From: Sphingobacteriaceae bacterium
Lineage (GTDB): Bacteria > Bacteroidota > Bacteroidia > B-17B0 > Aurantibacillaceae
DNA length: 64,000 nucleotides
Direction: 5' to 3'
Assembly: GCA_023251725.1 (NCBI GenBank)
Contig: JAHEYG010000002.1
Coordinates: 17,578 to 81,577, forward strand
Part shown: in pieces, positions 17,884 through 26,272 of the stretch
How the letters are laid out: every line of letters starts with the position of its first letter
How positions within the stretch are numbered: position 1 is the stretch's first letter
Position numbers and translations under genes: made by a program
Notes under the pieces: generated by a model
The model's input: the letters and a program-made list of their open reading frames with translations, nothing else
Database searches by the model: none
Told to the model about the DNA's origin: nothing

Positions 17884-18831
17884 TTAGAAAGATGGGCAAC
17901 TAATGGTTCTGTATTTCTTTTTCTTAGGTTTACATTCGAACTGAACTTGTAATGAAATTTCGTGCGAACCTGCAGTGTTACCTGCTAATTTTGAAATAGT
18001 TACATCATAACTGTAACCAAATTTAAAGCTTCTTGTTTGAATTCCTATTAATGCAATTACGGCATCACTGTTACGATACCATAAACCTGCGACAAAAGCG
18101 TCCTTAACAAAATAAAGACCTAAATTAAGTTGCAAAAATTGCTGTTGTGCCTGAAATAAGATATTAGGCGAAAGGTAGGTAGCCCCGCCTTTTTCCAATT
18201 CAATTATAGCCCCACCATGAACAGTAAATTTTGCCGGTAATTTTGATACTCCCAACAACCCTTCGTCAGGCTGAGTGATATGGTTGGCGGCAAAACCAAA
18301 GAAATAACGTTTACTATATCCAATGATTCCGGCCGAAAAGTCAGCATTTTGCTTAAATTGATTAGGTACAATTTCGTTTGTATTCCAAACGAAACCGCGT
18401 CTGGGATCAATCATATCGCCAAAATTAAGTTTTGTTCGATCTAAGGTCTTTTGGAAATAGGTGGCCTGCAAACCCAGTTTTAATGAAAATTCGCGGTTAA
18501 CAGGTAAATGATAAGAATATATGAAACTGGCCGTAGTTGTTTTAAGAGTTCCTTTTGCCTGATCATCAGTAGTTATTAGAATCCCGATTCCTCCTGCCAA
18601 AGCATCAAAATGCTGGTCGTAAGAGGCACTGTAAGTTACATACGTACCAGATAAGTTGGGCCATTGATTTCGGTAATTTAAGCAGATTCGCGGACAACGA
18701 GCGGTACCGGCAAACGCAGGGTTCAAGTAAGTAGGGTTAGCGTAAAATTGCGTAAATTGAGGATCCTGCCCTTTTACATCAATAGCAATGCCCAACACAA
18801 CAATAAAAAATAAGCCTAATTTTTTAGCCAT
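17884..18831 (-). CDS. porP: PorP/SprF-family type IX secretion membrane protein
   Basis: I start at ATG 18831, where a proper signal peptide begins (MAKKLGLFFIVVLGIAIDVKGQ); the longer frame adds 39 residues without any such feature. After cleavage comes the family hallmark DPQFTQFYANPTYLNPAFAGT, then a long amphipathic beta-strand pattern expected of an outer-membrane barrel, for a total of 315 residues. PorP/SprF proteins are associated with T9SS function and with particular cargo such as type B adhesins. A good promoter lies 31 bp upstream, divergent from porU. Downstream gldJ is on the same strand after 60 bp. A second member of the family is at 31.5 kb. Confidence 0.9.
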   Translation of the reverse strand: MAKKLGLFFIVVLGIAIDVKGQDPQFTQFYANPTYLNPAFAGTARCPRICLNYRNQWPNLSGTYVTYSASYDQHFDALAGGIGILITTDDQAKGTLKTTTASFIYSYHLPVNREFSLKLGLQATYFQKTLDRTKLNFGDMIDPRRGFVWNTNEIVPNQFKQNADFSAGIIGYSKRYFFGFAANHITQPDEGLLGVSKLPAKFTVHGGAIIELEKGGATYLSPNILFQAQQQFLQLNLGLYFVKDAFVAGLWYRNSDAVIALIGIQTRSFKFGYSYDVTISKLAGNTAGSHEISLQVQFECKPKKKKYRTISCPSF

Positions 18832-18861
18832 AAACAAGATTAGAGTAACCTTATGATTATA

Positions 18862-18891
18862 CAAATTTAATAATCTATTTTTAATAACAAA
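18862..18891 (-). promoter_or_regulatory. Promoter of porP (TTTG-N18-TAAATTTG on the minus strand)
   Basis: On the minus strand, TTTG (18891-18888) is separated by 18 nt from TAAATTTG (18869-18862), fitting the Bacteroidota -33/-7 pattern. The predicted start of transcription is about 25 nt before the porP ATG. Confidence 0.55.
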
Positions 18892-18946
18892 AAAATTATT
18901 TGAACAATATTTTTGTTTATCAATCGTTATTTTTGTGATGATATCC

Positions 18947-21900
18947 ATGAAAATAAATAAAAAACTATACCTTGTTACGTTGACTTTTACCTTTGGGTTG
19001 CTATTTAGTCAGAAAAACAAGGAAATTCTCAATCAAAACAACTCAATAATTGGTGTAAATCCGGTTTCTAAAACCGTTTTTAACGAAACTCCACAAGTTC
19101 CGTTAAATTTAGAAGGCGCTCAATACGATGTTGATAAAAACAATTTCCCCTATTTTTTAACATCTAAATCTATTTCTAAAAATAATTTTGTAAAAGCGAA
19201 TTTAAAAAACGTTCAAACGGTTGTCCTATCTCCTGATATTTCAAAAAAAATTACCGGCTTTTTCAAAACACAAATTAGTAACGAATTTAATCTTGATATT
19301 CAATACGCACAAAATGGTAATGTTCAAATAGCTTATCTCAAAATAACTCCATACCGTTTAAACGATCAAAATAATATTGAAGAACTGATTACTTATGATG
19401 TGGATTGGGAAGTTATGGCAAACGAGGCCTCACTTAAACAAAAAAACCCAATCACTAATTTTAAAAACACTTCCGTTTTAGCCAGTGGAAACTGGTATAA
19501 AATTGGCATTGCAAAAACAGGTATCTATAAACTGGATAAAACATTTTTAAAAAACATTGGCCTTGATGTTAATACAATAAATCCTAAAGATATTCGAATA
19601 TACGGTAACGGCGGGCACATGGTTCCGGAAGCAAATTATGTTTTCAGATACGATGATTTGGAAGAAAATTCGATTGAAGTACTTGGCGAAGCAGATAATG
19701 TTTTAGATAATACTGATTATGTACTTTTTTACGGAGTGGGGACAGACGAATGGAAACAAGATCAAAATCATTATTTGTCATGTCTTAACTTTCATCACCA
19801 ACTAAATTACTATTCTGATACCAGTTATTATTATATCACAACTGATTTGGGTGCGGGGAAAAGAATTAATACTGTTGCTTCACTGGGAGTTGCTCCAACC
19901 AATGTGTGTTCATCTTACGATTATTACGATTTTCATGAACAAAACGGTACCAACTTTATTAAATCGGGAAGGCAATTTTATGGAGAATATTTTGACCTAG
20001 TTCCTTCTTTTAGTTTTTCCTATCCTATCAATAACCTAGTTATAGGCGACAGTGTTAGTGCCTTAGTAAGTGTTGCAGCACGGGGTGCCACTGCTACAAA
20101 TTATAATTTATCATATAGTGGCAGTTCAGTTAACTTTAGCACTACAGCTGTTAATATTAATGATTACTTGGGTGATTTTGTTTCTATCACCACCAACTGT
20201 TCAAAAACCCTTTGCAACAGTTCGTTCATTTTAAATTTTACCATTACCAAACAAACTGCTTCTTGTATTGGATGGCTCGATTACATTATGTTTAATGCCC
20301 GAAGAAATCTGGTGTTTAATAATTCTCAATTTTTCTTTAGAGATCTTCGTACATCAGGACATTTAAACATTAAAGGAATTGGTACACCTGATGCTGATCC
20401 ATTGCTTACAACTACCAAATTTATGATGAGTACAAATAATTATTCCAATATTAGCGTGTGGAATGTTAGTGATCCGTTAAATGTGAAGAATCAGGCTTAC
20501 AATTTAACAGGGTCGCAATTAGATTTTACTATTAATAACGATTCTCTAAATGAATTCGCCACATTTAGCGGAACCGATTTTTTAATTCCTGTCTTTGTAT
20601 CAAAAGTGGCCAACCAAAACCTTCACTCGGTTACACAAGCCGATTTTATTATTGTTACTCACCCCGAATTTTTATCTCAAGCACAACAAGTAGCACAGAT
20701 TCATCAGCAACACGATTCGTTAAATGTAACTGTAGTTACTACCGAACAAGTGTATAATGAATTTTCGAGTGGTAAACCTGACATAAGCGGAATAAGAGAT
20801 TTTGAAAGAATGATTTATAACCGCAATTTAAATTCAGCAAAACCACTTAAGTACGTACTTCTTATAGGTGATGGTTCATACAAAGTGAAAGACCGTAACA
20901 TTTCTTCTAACACCTCTTTTATTCCCGTTTACGAAAATGAAAATTCTTATTCTCCAACACTTTCTACAGTAAGTGACGATTTTTTTGGATGGTTAGACCC
21001 CAGTGAGGGCGCAGATTGGAGTTCGAGTTTAGTAGACGTTGGAGTGGGTCGTTTTCCGGTGAAGAATTCTTCAGAAGCATCTGCAGCAGTTGCAAAAGTA
21101 GAAGCTTATTACAAAAAAAATTATTCGTTTTCGGCTACCGATAATGAAAATTTATGTACCAGCGCTGTTAGTTTTCCTTTGGGAGATTGGCGTACTTGGG
21201 TTTGTTTTATAGCCGACGATGAAGATTATCAAACCCACATGAACGATGCCGATAACCTCGCTAAAAAAGTAAAAACCGCGCATCCCGAAATAAATATTGA
21301 TAAAATTTATGCCGATTCCTATATACAATATACGACCCCGGGAGGAGACCGTTACCCGGATGCAAATTCGGCTATTGATCACAGAGTAGATAAAGGAAGT
21401 TTAATTTTAAATTATACCGGTCATGGTGGTGAAGTTGGACTTGGTCATGAAAGATATCTCGAAAACTCCCAGATACAAGCTTATAAAAACATTAATAACA
21501 TGCCGCTTTTTATTACAGCCACTTGTGAATTTAGTCGTTTTGATGACCCGGAAAGAACTTCGGCAGGCGAATTATGTTTCTTAAACCCCGAAGGGGCTGC
21601 AATTGGTTTGTTAACCACAGTTAGATTGGCATTTTCTAATACCAATTTTGTTTTAAACAGTAATTTGTATGATGTAGCTTTTGAACCAATGAATGATGGT
21701 AAAATGCCGTCTTTGGGCGATATTTCAAAACTTACCAAGCAAAAAGCCGGCTTAAGTTTTTATTATTTAAATTTTCATTTATTGGGAGACCCTGCGTTAC
21801 GATTGGCTTATCCGCAAAAGCAGGTTTTTACAACAGAAATTAATGGGAAGTTGGTGGATCCGAGTAAAACAGATACTCTTCGAGCTTTATCAAAAGTTAC

Positions 21901-22921
21901 CATTAAAGGATTTGTTGGAAGTACGGAAGGTACTAAGACAAAAAAAATGGTGGATTTTAACGGCATTTTATATCCCACGGTATTTGATAAAGAACAAAAA
22001 ATTACTTGCCTCGGTAATGATGCTGCTTCCCTAACAGCTTCGGGTCCGTTTCAATTTTTACTTCAAAAAAACATTATTTATAAAGGAAAAGTACAAGTTG
22101 TTAATGGTGACTTTAGTTTTAGTTTTATCGTACCGAAAGACATTGCCTATAATTATGATTTTGGAAAAATAAGTTATTACTCCCATAACGGACAAACAGA
22201 TGCTATCGGTTATAATAAAAATTTTTATATAGGAGGTGCTTCCAATAATATTGTTTCTGATAATGTTGGGCCTTCAATAGCAATGTATTTAAATGATAAA
22301 AAATTTGTTTCGGGTGGTACAACCAATCAAAAACCTAATTTATATGCCGAGGTAGCCGACTCAAGCGGTATTAATACAGTAGGTACCGGAATTGGTCACG
22401 ATATAAATGCCATTTTAGATGGTAACTCGGGCAAACCAATTATTTTAAATGATTATTACGAGGCCGATTTAAATAATTATCAAAAAGGAAAAATAAAATA
22501 TCCATTTGATCAGTTAACGGAGGGAAATCATCGATTAAGTTTGAAAGTATGGGATGTTCAAAATAACTCGAATATTGTTTATACCGATTTTGTAGTAGCT
22601 CAATCAGCCGAAATGGCTCTAACACATGTATTAAATTATCCCAATCCATTTACAACGCATACTAAATTTTATTTTGAAAATAATCAGTGCTGTACAACCA
22701 TAAAAGTAAACGTTCAGATATATACTATAACCGGCAAAGCGGTTAAAACAATAAGTTTAACTTTAAAAAACGAAGGCTTCCGATCGGATGGAATTGATTG
22801 GGATGGTAAAGACGACTTTGGTGATAAATTGGCTAAAGGAGTTTACATTTATAAATTAAGCATCAGCGATCCGGAAAATAAAAAAGCCGAGAAAACCGAA
22901 AAATTAGTAATATTAAATTAG
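18947..22921 (+). CDS. porU: Type IX secretion system sortase PorU (peptidase C25 family)
   Basis: PorU removes the C-terminal sorting domain of T9SS cargo at the cell surface and links it to an anchor. I choose ATG 18947, which starts the signal peptide (ends LLFSQ); GTG 18935 and ATG 18938 are upstream alternatives. The gingipain-like domain starts near ADFIIVTHPEFL (about residue 565) and holds the catalytic dyad His826 (NYTGHGGEVGLGH) and Cys860 (TATCEFSRFDDP). The C-terminus (LNYPNPFTTHTKFYF to KLVILN) is itself a T9SS-type sorting domain, as known for PorU. It is followed by porV after 36 bp. Confidence 0.94.
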   Translation: MKINKKLYLVTLTFTFGLLFSQKNKEILNQNNSIIGVNPVSKTVFNETPQVPLNLEGAQYDVDKNNFPYFLTSKSISKNNFVKANLKNVQTVVLSPDISKKITGFFKTQISNEFNLDIQYAQNGNVQIAYLKITPYRLNDQNNIEELITYDVDWEVMANEASLKQKNPITNFKNTSVLASGNWYKIGIAKTGIYKLDKTFLKNIGLDVNTINPKDIRIYGNGGHMVPEANYVFRYDDLEENSIEVLGEADNVLDNTDYVLFYGVGTDEWKQDQNHYLSCLNFHHQLNYYSDTSYYYITTDLGAGKRINTVASLGVAPTNVCSSYDYYDFHEQNGTNFIKSGRQFYGEYFDLVPSFSFSYPINNLVIGDSVSALVSVAARGATATNYNLSYSGSSVNFSTTAVNINDYLGDFVSITTNCSKTLCNSSFILNFTITKQTASCIGWLDYIMFNARRNLVFNNSQFFFRDLRTSGHLNIKGIGTPDADPLLTTTKFMMSTNNYSNISVWNVSDPLNVKNQAYNLTGSQLDFTINNDSLNEFATFSGTDFLIPVFVSKVANQNLHSVTQADFIIVTHPEFLSQAQQVAQIHQQHDSLNVTVVTTEQVYNEFSSGKPDISGIRDFERMIYNRNLNSAKPLKYVLLIGDGSYKVKDRNISSNTSFIPVYENENSYSPTLSTVSDDFFGWLDPSEGADWSSSLVDVGVGRFPVKNSSEASAAVAKVEAYYKKNYSFSATDNENLCTSAVSFPLGDWRTWVCFIADDEDYQTHMNDADNLAKKVKTAHPEINIDKIYADSYIQYTTPGGDRYPDANSAIDHRVDKGSLILNYTGHGGEVGLGHERYLENSQIQAYKNINNMPLFITATCEFSRFDDPERTSAGELCFLNPEGAAIGLLTTVRLAFSNTNFVLNSNLYDVAFEPMNDGKMPSLGDISKLTKQKAGLSFYYLNFHLLGDPALRLAYPQKQVFTTEINGKLVDPSKTDTLRALSKVTIKGFVGSTEGTKTKKMVDFNGILYPTVFDKEQKITCLGNDAASLTASGPFQFLLQKNIIYKGKVQVVNGDFSFSFIVPKDIAYNYDFGKISYYSHNGQTDAIGYNKNFYIGGASNNIVSDNVGPSIAMYLNDKKFVSGGTTNQKPNLYAEVADSSGINTVGTGIGHDINAILDGNSGKPIILNDYYEADLNNYQKGKIKYPFDQLTEGNHRLSLKVWDVQNNSNIVYTDFVVAQSAEMALTHVLNYPNPFTTHTKFYFENNQCCTTIKVNVQIYTITGKAVKTISLTLKNEGFRSDGIDWDGKDDFGDKLAKGVYIYKLSISDPENKKAEKTEKLVILN

Positions 22922-22957
22922 TACATTTGGAACTCATTTTTTGTGAGCGATTTTTAT

Positions 22958-24205
22958 ATGAGCAAAAAAGTTTTAGTATATAGTTTTGTTTTTAGTACTC
23001 TATTTTATGTTGTTGGGAAGGCTCAAATAAATACCGGCCAATTATCAGGCGCTATCAATCCTATTACAACTTCTGTACCTTTTCTTTTAATTGCTCCTGA
23101 CTCGCGTTCGGGAGGAATGGGAGAAGTAGGTGCCGCAACTATGCCCGATGTTAATTCTATCCATTGGAATGGCTCTAAACTGGCATTTTCAGATAAAACT
23201 ATGGGTATTGGAATTTCTTATACCCCTTGGCTCCGGCAACTAGTACCGGATATAAGTCTTATGTATGTTAGCGGATATCGTAAGATTACTAAAACCAGCG
23301 TTGTGGGAGCATCGTTGAGGTATTTCTCTTTGGGAAATATTACTTTTACAGATATTCTTGGTAATACCACCGGACAATTCAAACCAAATGAATTTGCAAT
23401 TGATGTTGCCTTTTCTCAAAAATTATCTGAAACAGTTTCTGCCGGAATTGCCGTTCGTTACATAAATTCTAATTTAACCGGCGGCGTTTCGTTAAGTAGC
23501 GGTCAGCCTACAAGAGCCGGAGAAGCTGTGGCGGTTGATATTTCGATGTTTTACAAAAGCAAAAAAAACAAGATTCAAATTGCCGGTAAAAAATCAACTG
23601 TTACATTTGGTTTAGCCTTTACTAATATTGGTACTAAAATTTCTTATACAACCGTTCAAAATTTTATTCCAATTAATCTTCGGCTAGGAGGAGGTTTAAA
23701 AGTTGATATAGATGATTTTAATACATTTGGTTTATATGCCGATTTAAACAAACTTTTAGTGCCTACCCCACCTATATATTTAAAAACTTCAACCGGAAAT
23801 GACTCTATTAATTTTTCAACCGGCTCAAAAATTATTAGCTCGGGTCGCGATCCTAATGTGCCGGTGGCGCAAGGAATTTTTCAATCTTTTGGAGATGCGC
23901 CCGGTGGGTTTGGCGAAGAGTTAAAAGAAATAAATATTGCCGCAGGTCTCGAATATTGGTACGCCAAGCAATTTGGTGTAAGAGCAGGTTATTTTTATGA
24001 AAATGAAACTAAAGGGGGCCGCCAGTTTTTTACTGTGGGATTAGGAGTAAGATACAGCGTTTTTGGTTTAGATATGGCTTACCTTATTCCCACCACTTTA
24101 AGAAACCCTCTTCAAAACACACTTCGTTTTACTTTAACGTTCGACTTCGATGCCTTTAAGAGTCAAAATAAAGAATCTAAAACAGAAACAGTTCCTAATC
24201 CTTAA
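22958..24205 (+). CDS. porV: Type IX secretion outer-membrane protein PorV (LptO)
   Basis: PorV is an FadL-like outer-membrane barrel that shuttles cargo from the translocon to PorU. Start ATG 22958 gives a signal peptide ending VVGKAQ; a GTG at 22943 only adds five residues. Family signatures are TTSVPFLLIAPDSRSGGMGEVGAAT, with NSIHWNGSKLAF soon after, and the barrel end AYLIPTTLRNPLQNTLRFTL. About 415 residues, the usual length. It lies directly behind porU in an apparent operon. Its last 11 bp overlap the end of the convergent nuclease gene. Confidence 0.94.
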   Translation: MSKKVLVYSFVFSTLFYVVGKAQINTGQLSGAINPITTSVPFLLIAPDSRSGGMGEVGAATMPDVNSIHWNGSKLAFSDKTMGIGISYTPWLRQLVPDISLMYVSGYRKITKTSVVGASLRYFSLGNITFTDILGNTTGQFKPNEFAIDVAFSQKLSETVSAGIAVRYINSNLTGGVSLSSGQPTRAGEAVAVDISMFYKSKKNKIQIAGKKSTVTFGLAFTNIGTKISYTTVQNFIPINLRLGGGLKVDIDDFNTFGLYADLNKLLVPTPPIYLKTSTGNDSINFSTGSKIISSGRDPNVPVAQGIFQSFGDAPGGFGEELKEINIAAGLEYWYAKQFGVRAGYFYENETKGGRQFFTVGLGVRYSVFGLDMAYLIPTTLRNPLQNTLRFTLTFDFDAFKSQNKESKTETVPNP

Positions 24206-25679
24206 CTTTTTGTTTAAGCAGGTTGAAAAATTTTAAACTGATTAAAGTATCCATATTACAATAACTTTTTAATTGATCATAAATTGTTTCTTTAATTATT
24301 GGATTAGATTCGTTCCACAACGATTCGTAAACATTCATTGCCACAAGGCCGCTCGAAATAGCTTCGTTATTATAATTTGAATCCTCACTCACTATTTCAG
24401 CAATAGCTTTTAACGAAAAATTACTTTTCAACTTCGGATGATAATAATAAAAGTTCTGAATGATAATTGATAAATCGGTAAGTTTAAAAATTAATTCCTG
24501 TGCTTTCGCGGAATACTCCGGAAAAAGTTTTTTCAAATTATTTAAAATATTTACTTCCAGATTTTTATCATATACAATTATGGTTTCAAACTTAGCTGTA
24601 CTCAGTAAAATCTGTTTTAAAAACATTTCACGGTTATCGCTTTCAATTGGCTTCAAATAATTTTCAAACACTATTTCGTTATTTATTTCATAACACATTG
24701 AATATAAAAACGGAATTTGTTCAAATGGTTTTGTATTATAATATTTTGGAATGGCAGCCTGCCACACTTCCATATCTAAAAAACAATATTGCGTTTTTAC
24801 CGAATTAATAAAATTTTTAATGTTAGTCTCATCTACATATTCTTTTTCTTTGCTAATACTTTCGATTTGAATTTGAATGTTTTTATGCAATCCCATTTGT
24901 TCAGGAATTTTATCAACCGTGGTAATTCCATTGTTGTACCAATTAAATAATTGTTCTCTGTCGGTTTTACCGATATTAAAAATTGATTTTTTATGGACTG
25001 TGTTTTCCCAACAAGTTCCTAAAAAGTCGCAACTGTAAGGCGAGAAACAATGTTTTCCAATAGGTAAATTCGGAACTTTATTTTCTTCCAATGTAAGTAA
25101 GGCTTTTTCTATTTTAGATTCGCAAAATATCAAATTCTTTTCAGCGTCCTTCCTAATGCTTCTTTTTTTAAATAATTCCATCACATTTAATTCTTCCTTT
25201 AATTCATAATCTGCGTTTAATGTTACCAGGTAAAAATCATTAAATTCGGCTAACGAATTCTTTAAAACATAATACTGAAGGCAGGCATCTTTTATATAAA
25301 CATCACTAATTTTAAGAGAACTTTTTACTTCGTAGGCCTCCCAAAATTTTCCATTAAAATTTAAGATATCAACCATTACAAGGGTTTGTTTAAATACAAA
25401 CGTGGCTTCATAAATTACAGATTGTTTTTTTTCGATAAGTTGTTGCGTTAAATAATACGCTTCTTCCAAATTTTTTGTTTCCAAAGAAACATTTATTCCG
25501 CCCGGAAAAAGATGTTGCGCCAAATTACCCACTTCGTGGCCCCTTTTAAATGTCATTTGTTTTTCTTTTGAAATAGGATCTTTTAATTGGGGCGATTTTT
25601 TATGTAGGAAAAAAGCTTTTGGGCATTGATCAAACTTTAAAAAAGAAGTTTTATTTATCGAGTAAAAAGTGGTTTTCAT
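24195..25679 (-). CDS. DUF2779 protein: Cas4-like PD-(D/E)XK nuclease joined to a DEDD exonuclease-like domain
   Basis: The N-terminal half resembles Cas4/RecB-type nucleases: Cys19 in FDQCPKAFFLHKK, the active-site pattern Asp104 (VDIL) with Glu117-x-Lys119 (YEVKSS), and a C-terminal cluster Cys211, Cys217, Cys223, which with Cys19 could hold a 4Fe-4S centre. The second half (from about 298) has DUF2779 features: Asp302 and Glu304 in CFLDMEVWQAAIP, IPFLYSMCYEI, a middle YDKNLE and a final YCNMDT, the layout of an RNase H-like 3'-5' exonuclease. A nucleic-acid processing role is likely; no CRISPR genes are nearby. No recognised partner gene is adjacent. Confidence 0.75.
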   Translation of the reverse strand: MKTTFYSINKTSFLKFDQCPKAFFLHKKSPQLKDPISKEKQMTFKRGHEVGNLAQHLFPGGINVSLETKNLEEAYYLTQQLIEKKQSVIYEATFVFKQTLVMVDILNFNGKFWEAYEVKSSLKISDVYIKDACLQYYVLKNSLAEFNDFYLVTLNADYELKEELNVMELFKKRSIRKDAEKNLIFCESKIEKALLTLEENKVPNLPIGKHCFSPYSCDFLGTCWENTVHKKSIFNIGKTDREQLFNWYNNGITTVDKIPEQMGLHKNIQIQIESISKEKEYVDETNIKNFINSVKTQYCFLDMEVWQAAIPKYYNTKPFEQIPFLYSMCYEINNEIVFENYLKPIESDNREMFLKQILLSTAKFETIIVYDKNLEVNILNNLKKLFPEYSAKAQELIFKLTDLSIIIQNFYYYHPKLKSNFSLKAIAEIVSEDSNYNNEAISSGLVAMNVYESLWNESNPIIKETIYDQLKSYCNMDTLISLKFFNLLKQKVKD

Positions 25680-25757
25680 CTAAAAATAAAGCGTTTTTCT
25701 AAAAACTGCATTTCGTTTGTTTTTTAATAATTATTCCATAAATTTACGGTAACAAAA

Positions 25758-25853
25758 ATGGGCTTACTAATTTTAAATGTATGTTCCTTCATTTTAATAA
25801 GTTTAGTGATTGTTTTTAACAAAGTAAGTATTAAATCGTTTAAAATTTTTTAG
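25758..25853 (+). CDS. Possible small membrane peptide (31 residues)
   Basis: ATG 25758 opens a 31-codon frame ending TAG at 25851-25853, one base before the ATG of the next gene. The peptide (MGLLILNVCSFILISLVIVF, then a basic tail) would be a single hydrophobic helix. The close coupling to the following gene supports translation; small size and AT-rich context leave real doubt. Confidence 0.35.
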   Translation: MGLLILNVCSFILISLVIVFNKVSIKSFKIF

Positions 25854-25854
25854 A

Positions 25855-26265
25855 ATGAAAAAAAAATTACTTTTAGTTTTATTAATTTTATCCATAAAAT
25901 TAGTTTCAGTTAATTCCACTTGTTTACAAAATAAACTCATTTCCCCGTCATTTGATTCTTTAGAACTTTTTGTTTCCATTAGCGGGCACGATTACGATGC
26001 TTACGTTTCCATCAAAACAATTATCAAATCTTTAAGCGGCACTATCTATCTTTCTTACTGTACAAACCACGCTGTTTTTATGGTTTATATTGATAGAAAT
26101 GTGTATCTTACAAAAAACGATTTCTTATTGGCTTTGCAAAAAGCAACACCTACTTACTCTTCCAGAATTATTTTGAAAGACGGGCCTTTAATAAACTTAA
26201 TCCCATTTTGTGATGCCACTGACCCGAGCGATAACACTTCCATTAAAAATAGTTTAGGAAAATAA
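25855..26265 (+). CDS. Small secreted protein of unknown function, paired with a T9SS cargo gene
   Basis: I do not recognise a named family. The 136-residue product has a signal peptide (to about residue 21) and then about 110 residues with a beta-alpha-beta-beta-alpha-beta-like pattern (SIKTIIKSLSGTIYLSYCTNHAVFMVYID followed by LTKNDFLLALQKA), reminiscent of the ferredoxin-like fold of heavy-metal-associated domains but without a CxxC motif. It ends 7 bp before the large T9SS cargo gene, so both are probably made together. A gene of similar size and position precedes the giant adhesin at 59.3 kb. Role as a chaperone, processing factor or inhibitor would be guesswork. Confidence 0.7.
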   Translation: MKKKLLLVLLILSIKLVSVNSTCLQNKLISPSFDSLELFVSISGHDYDAYVSIKTIIKSLSGTIYLSYCTNHAVFMVYIDRNVYLTKNDFLLALQKATPTYSSRIILKDGPLINLIPFCDATDPSDNTSIKNSLGK

Positions 26266-26272
26266 TTTTATT

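Noticed and set aside
24195-25679. Cas4 of a CRISPR-Cas system
   Set aside because: Only the nuclease core resembles Cas4; the DUF2779 half and the lack of any other cas gene or array argue for a different family.
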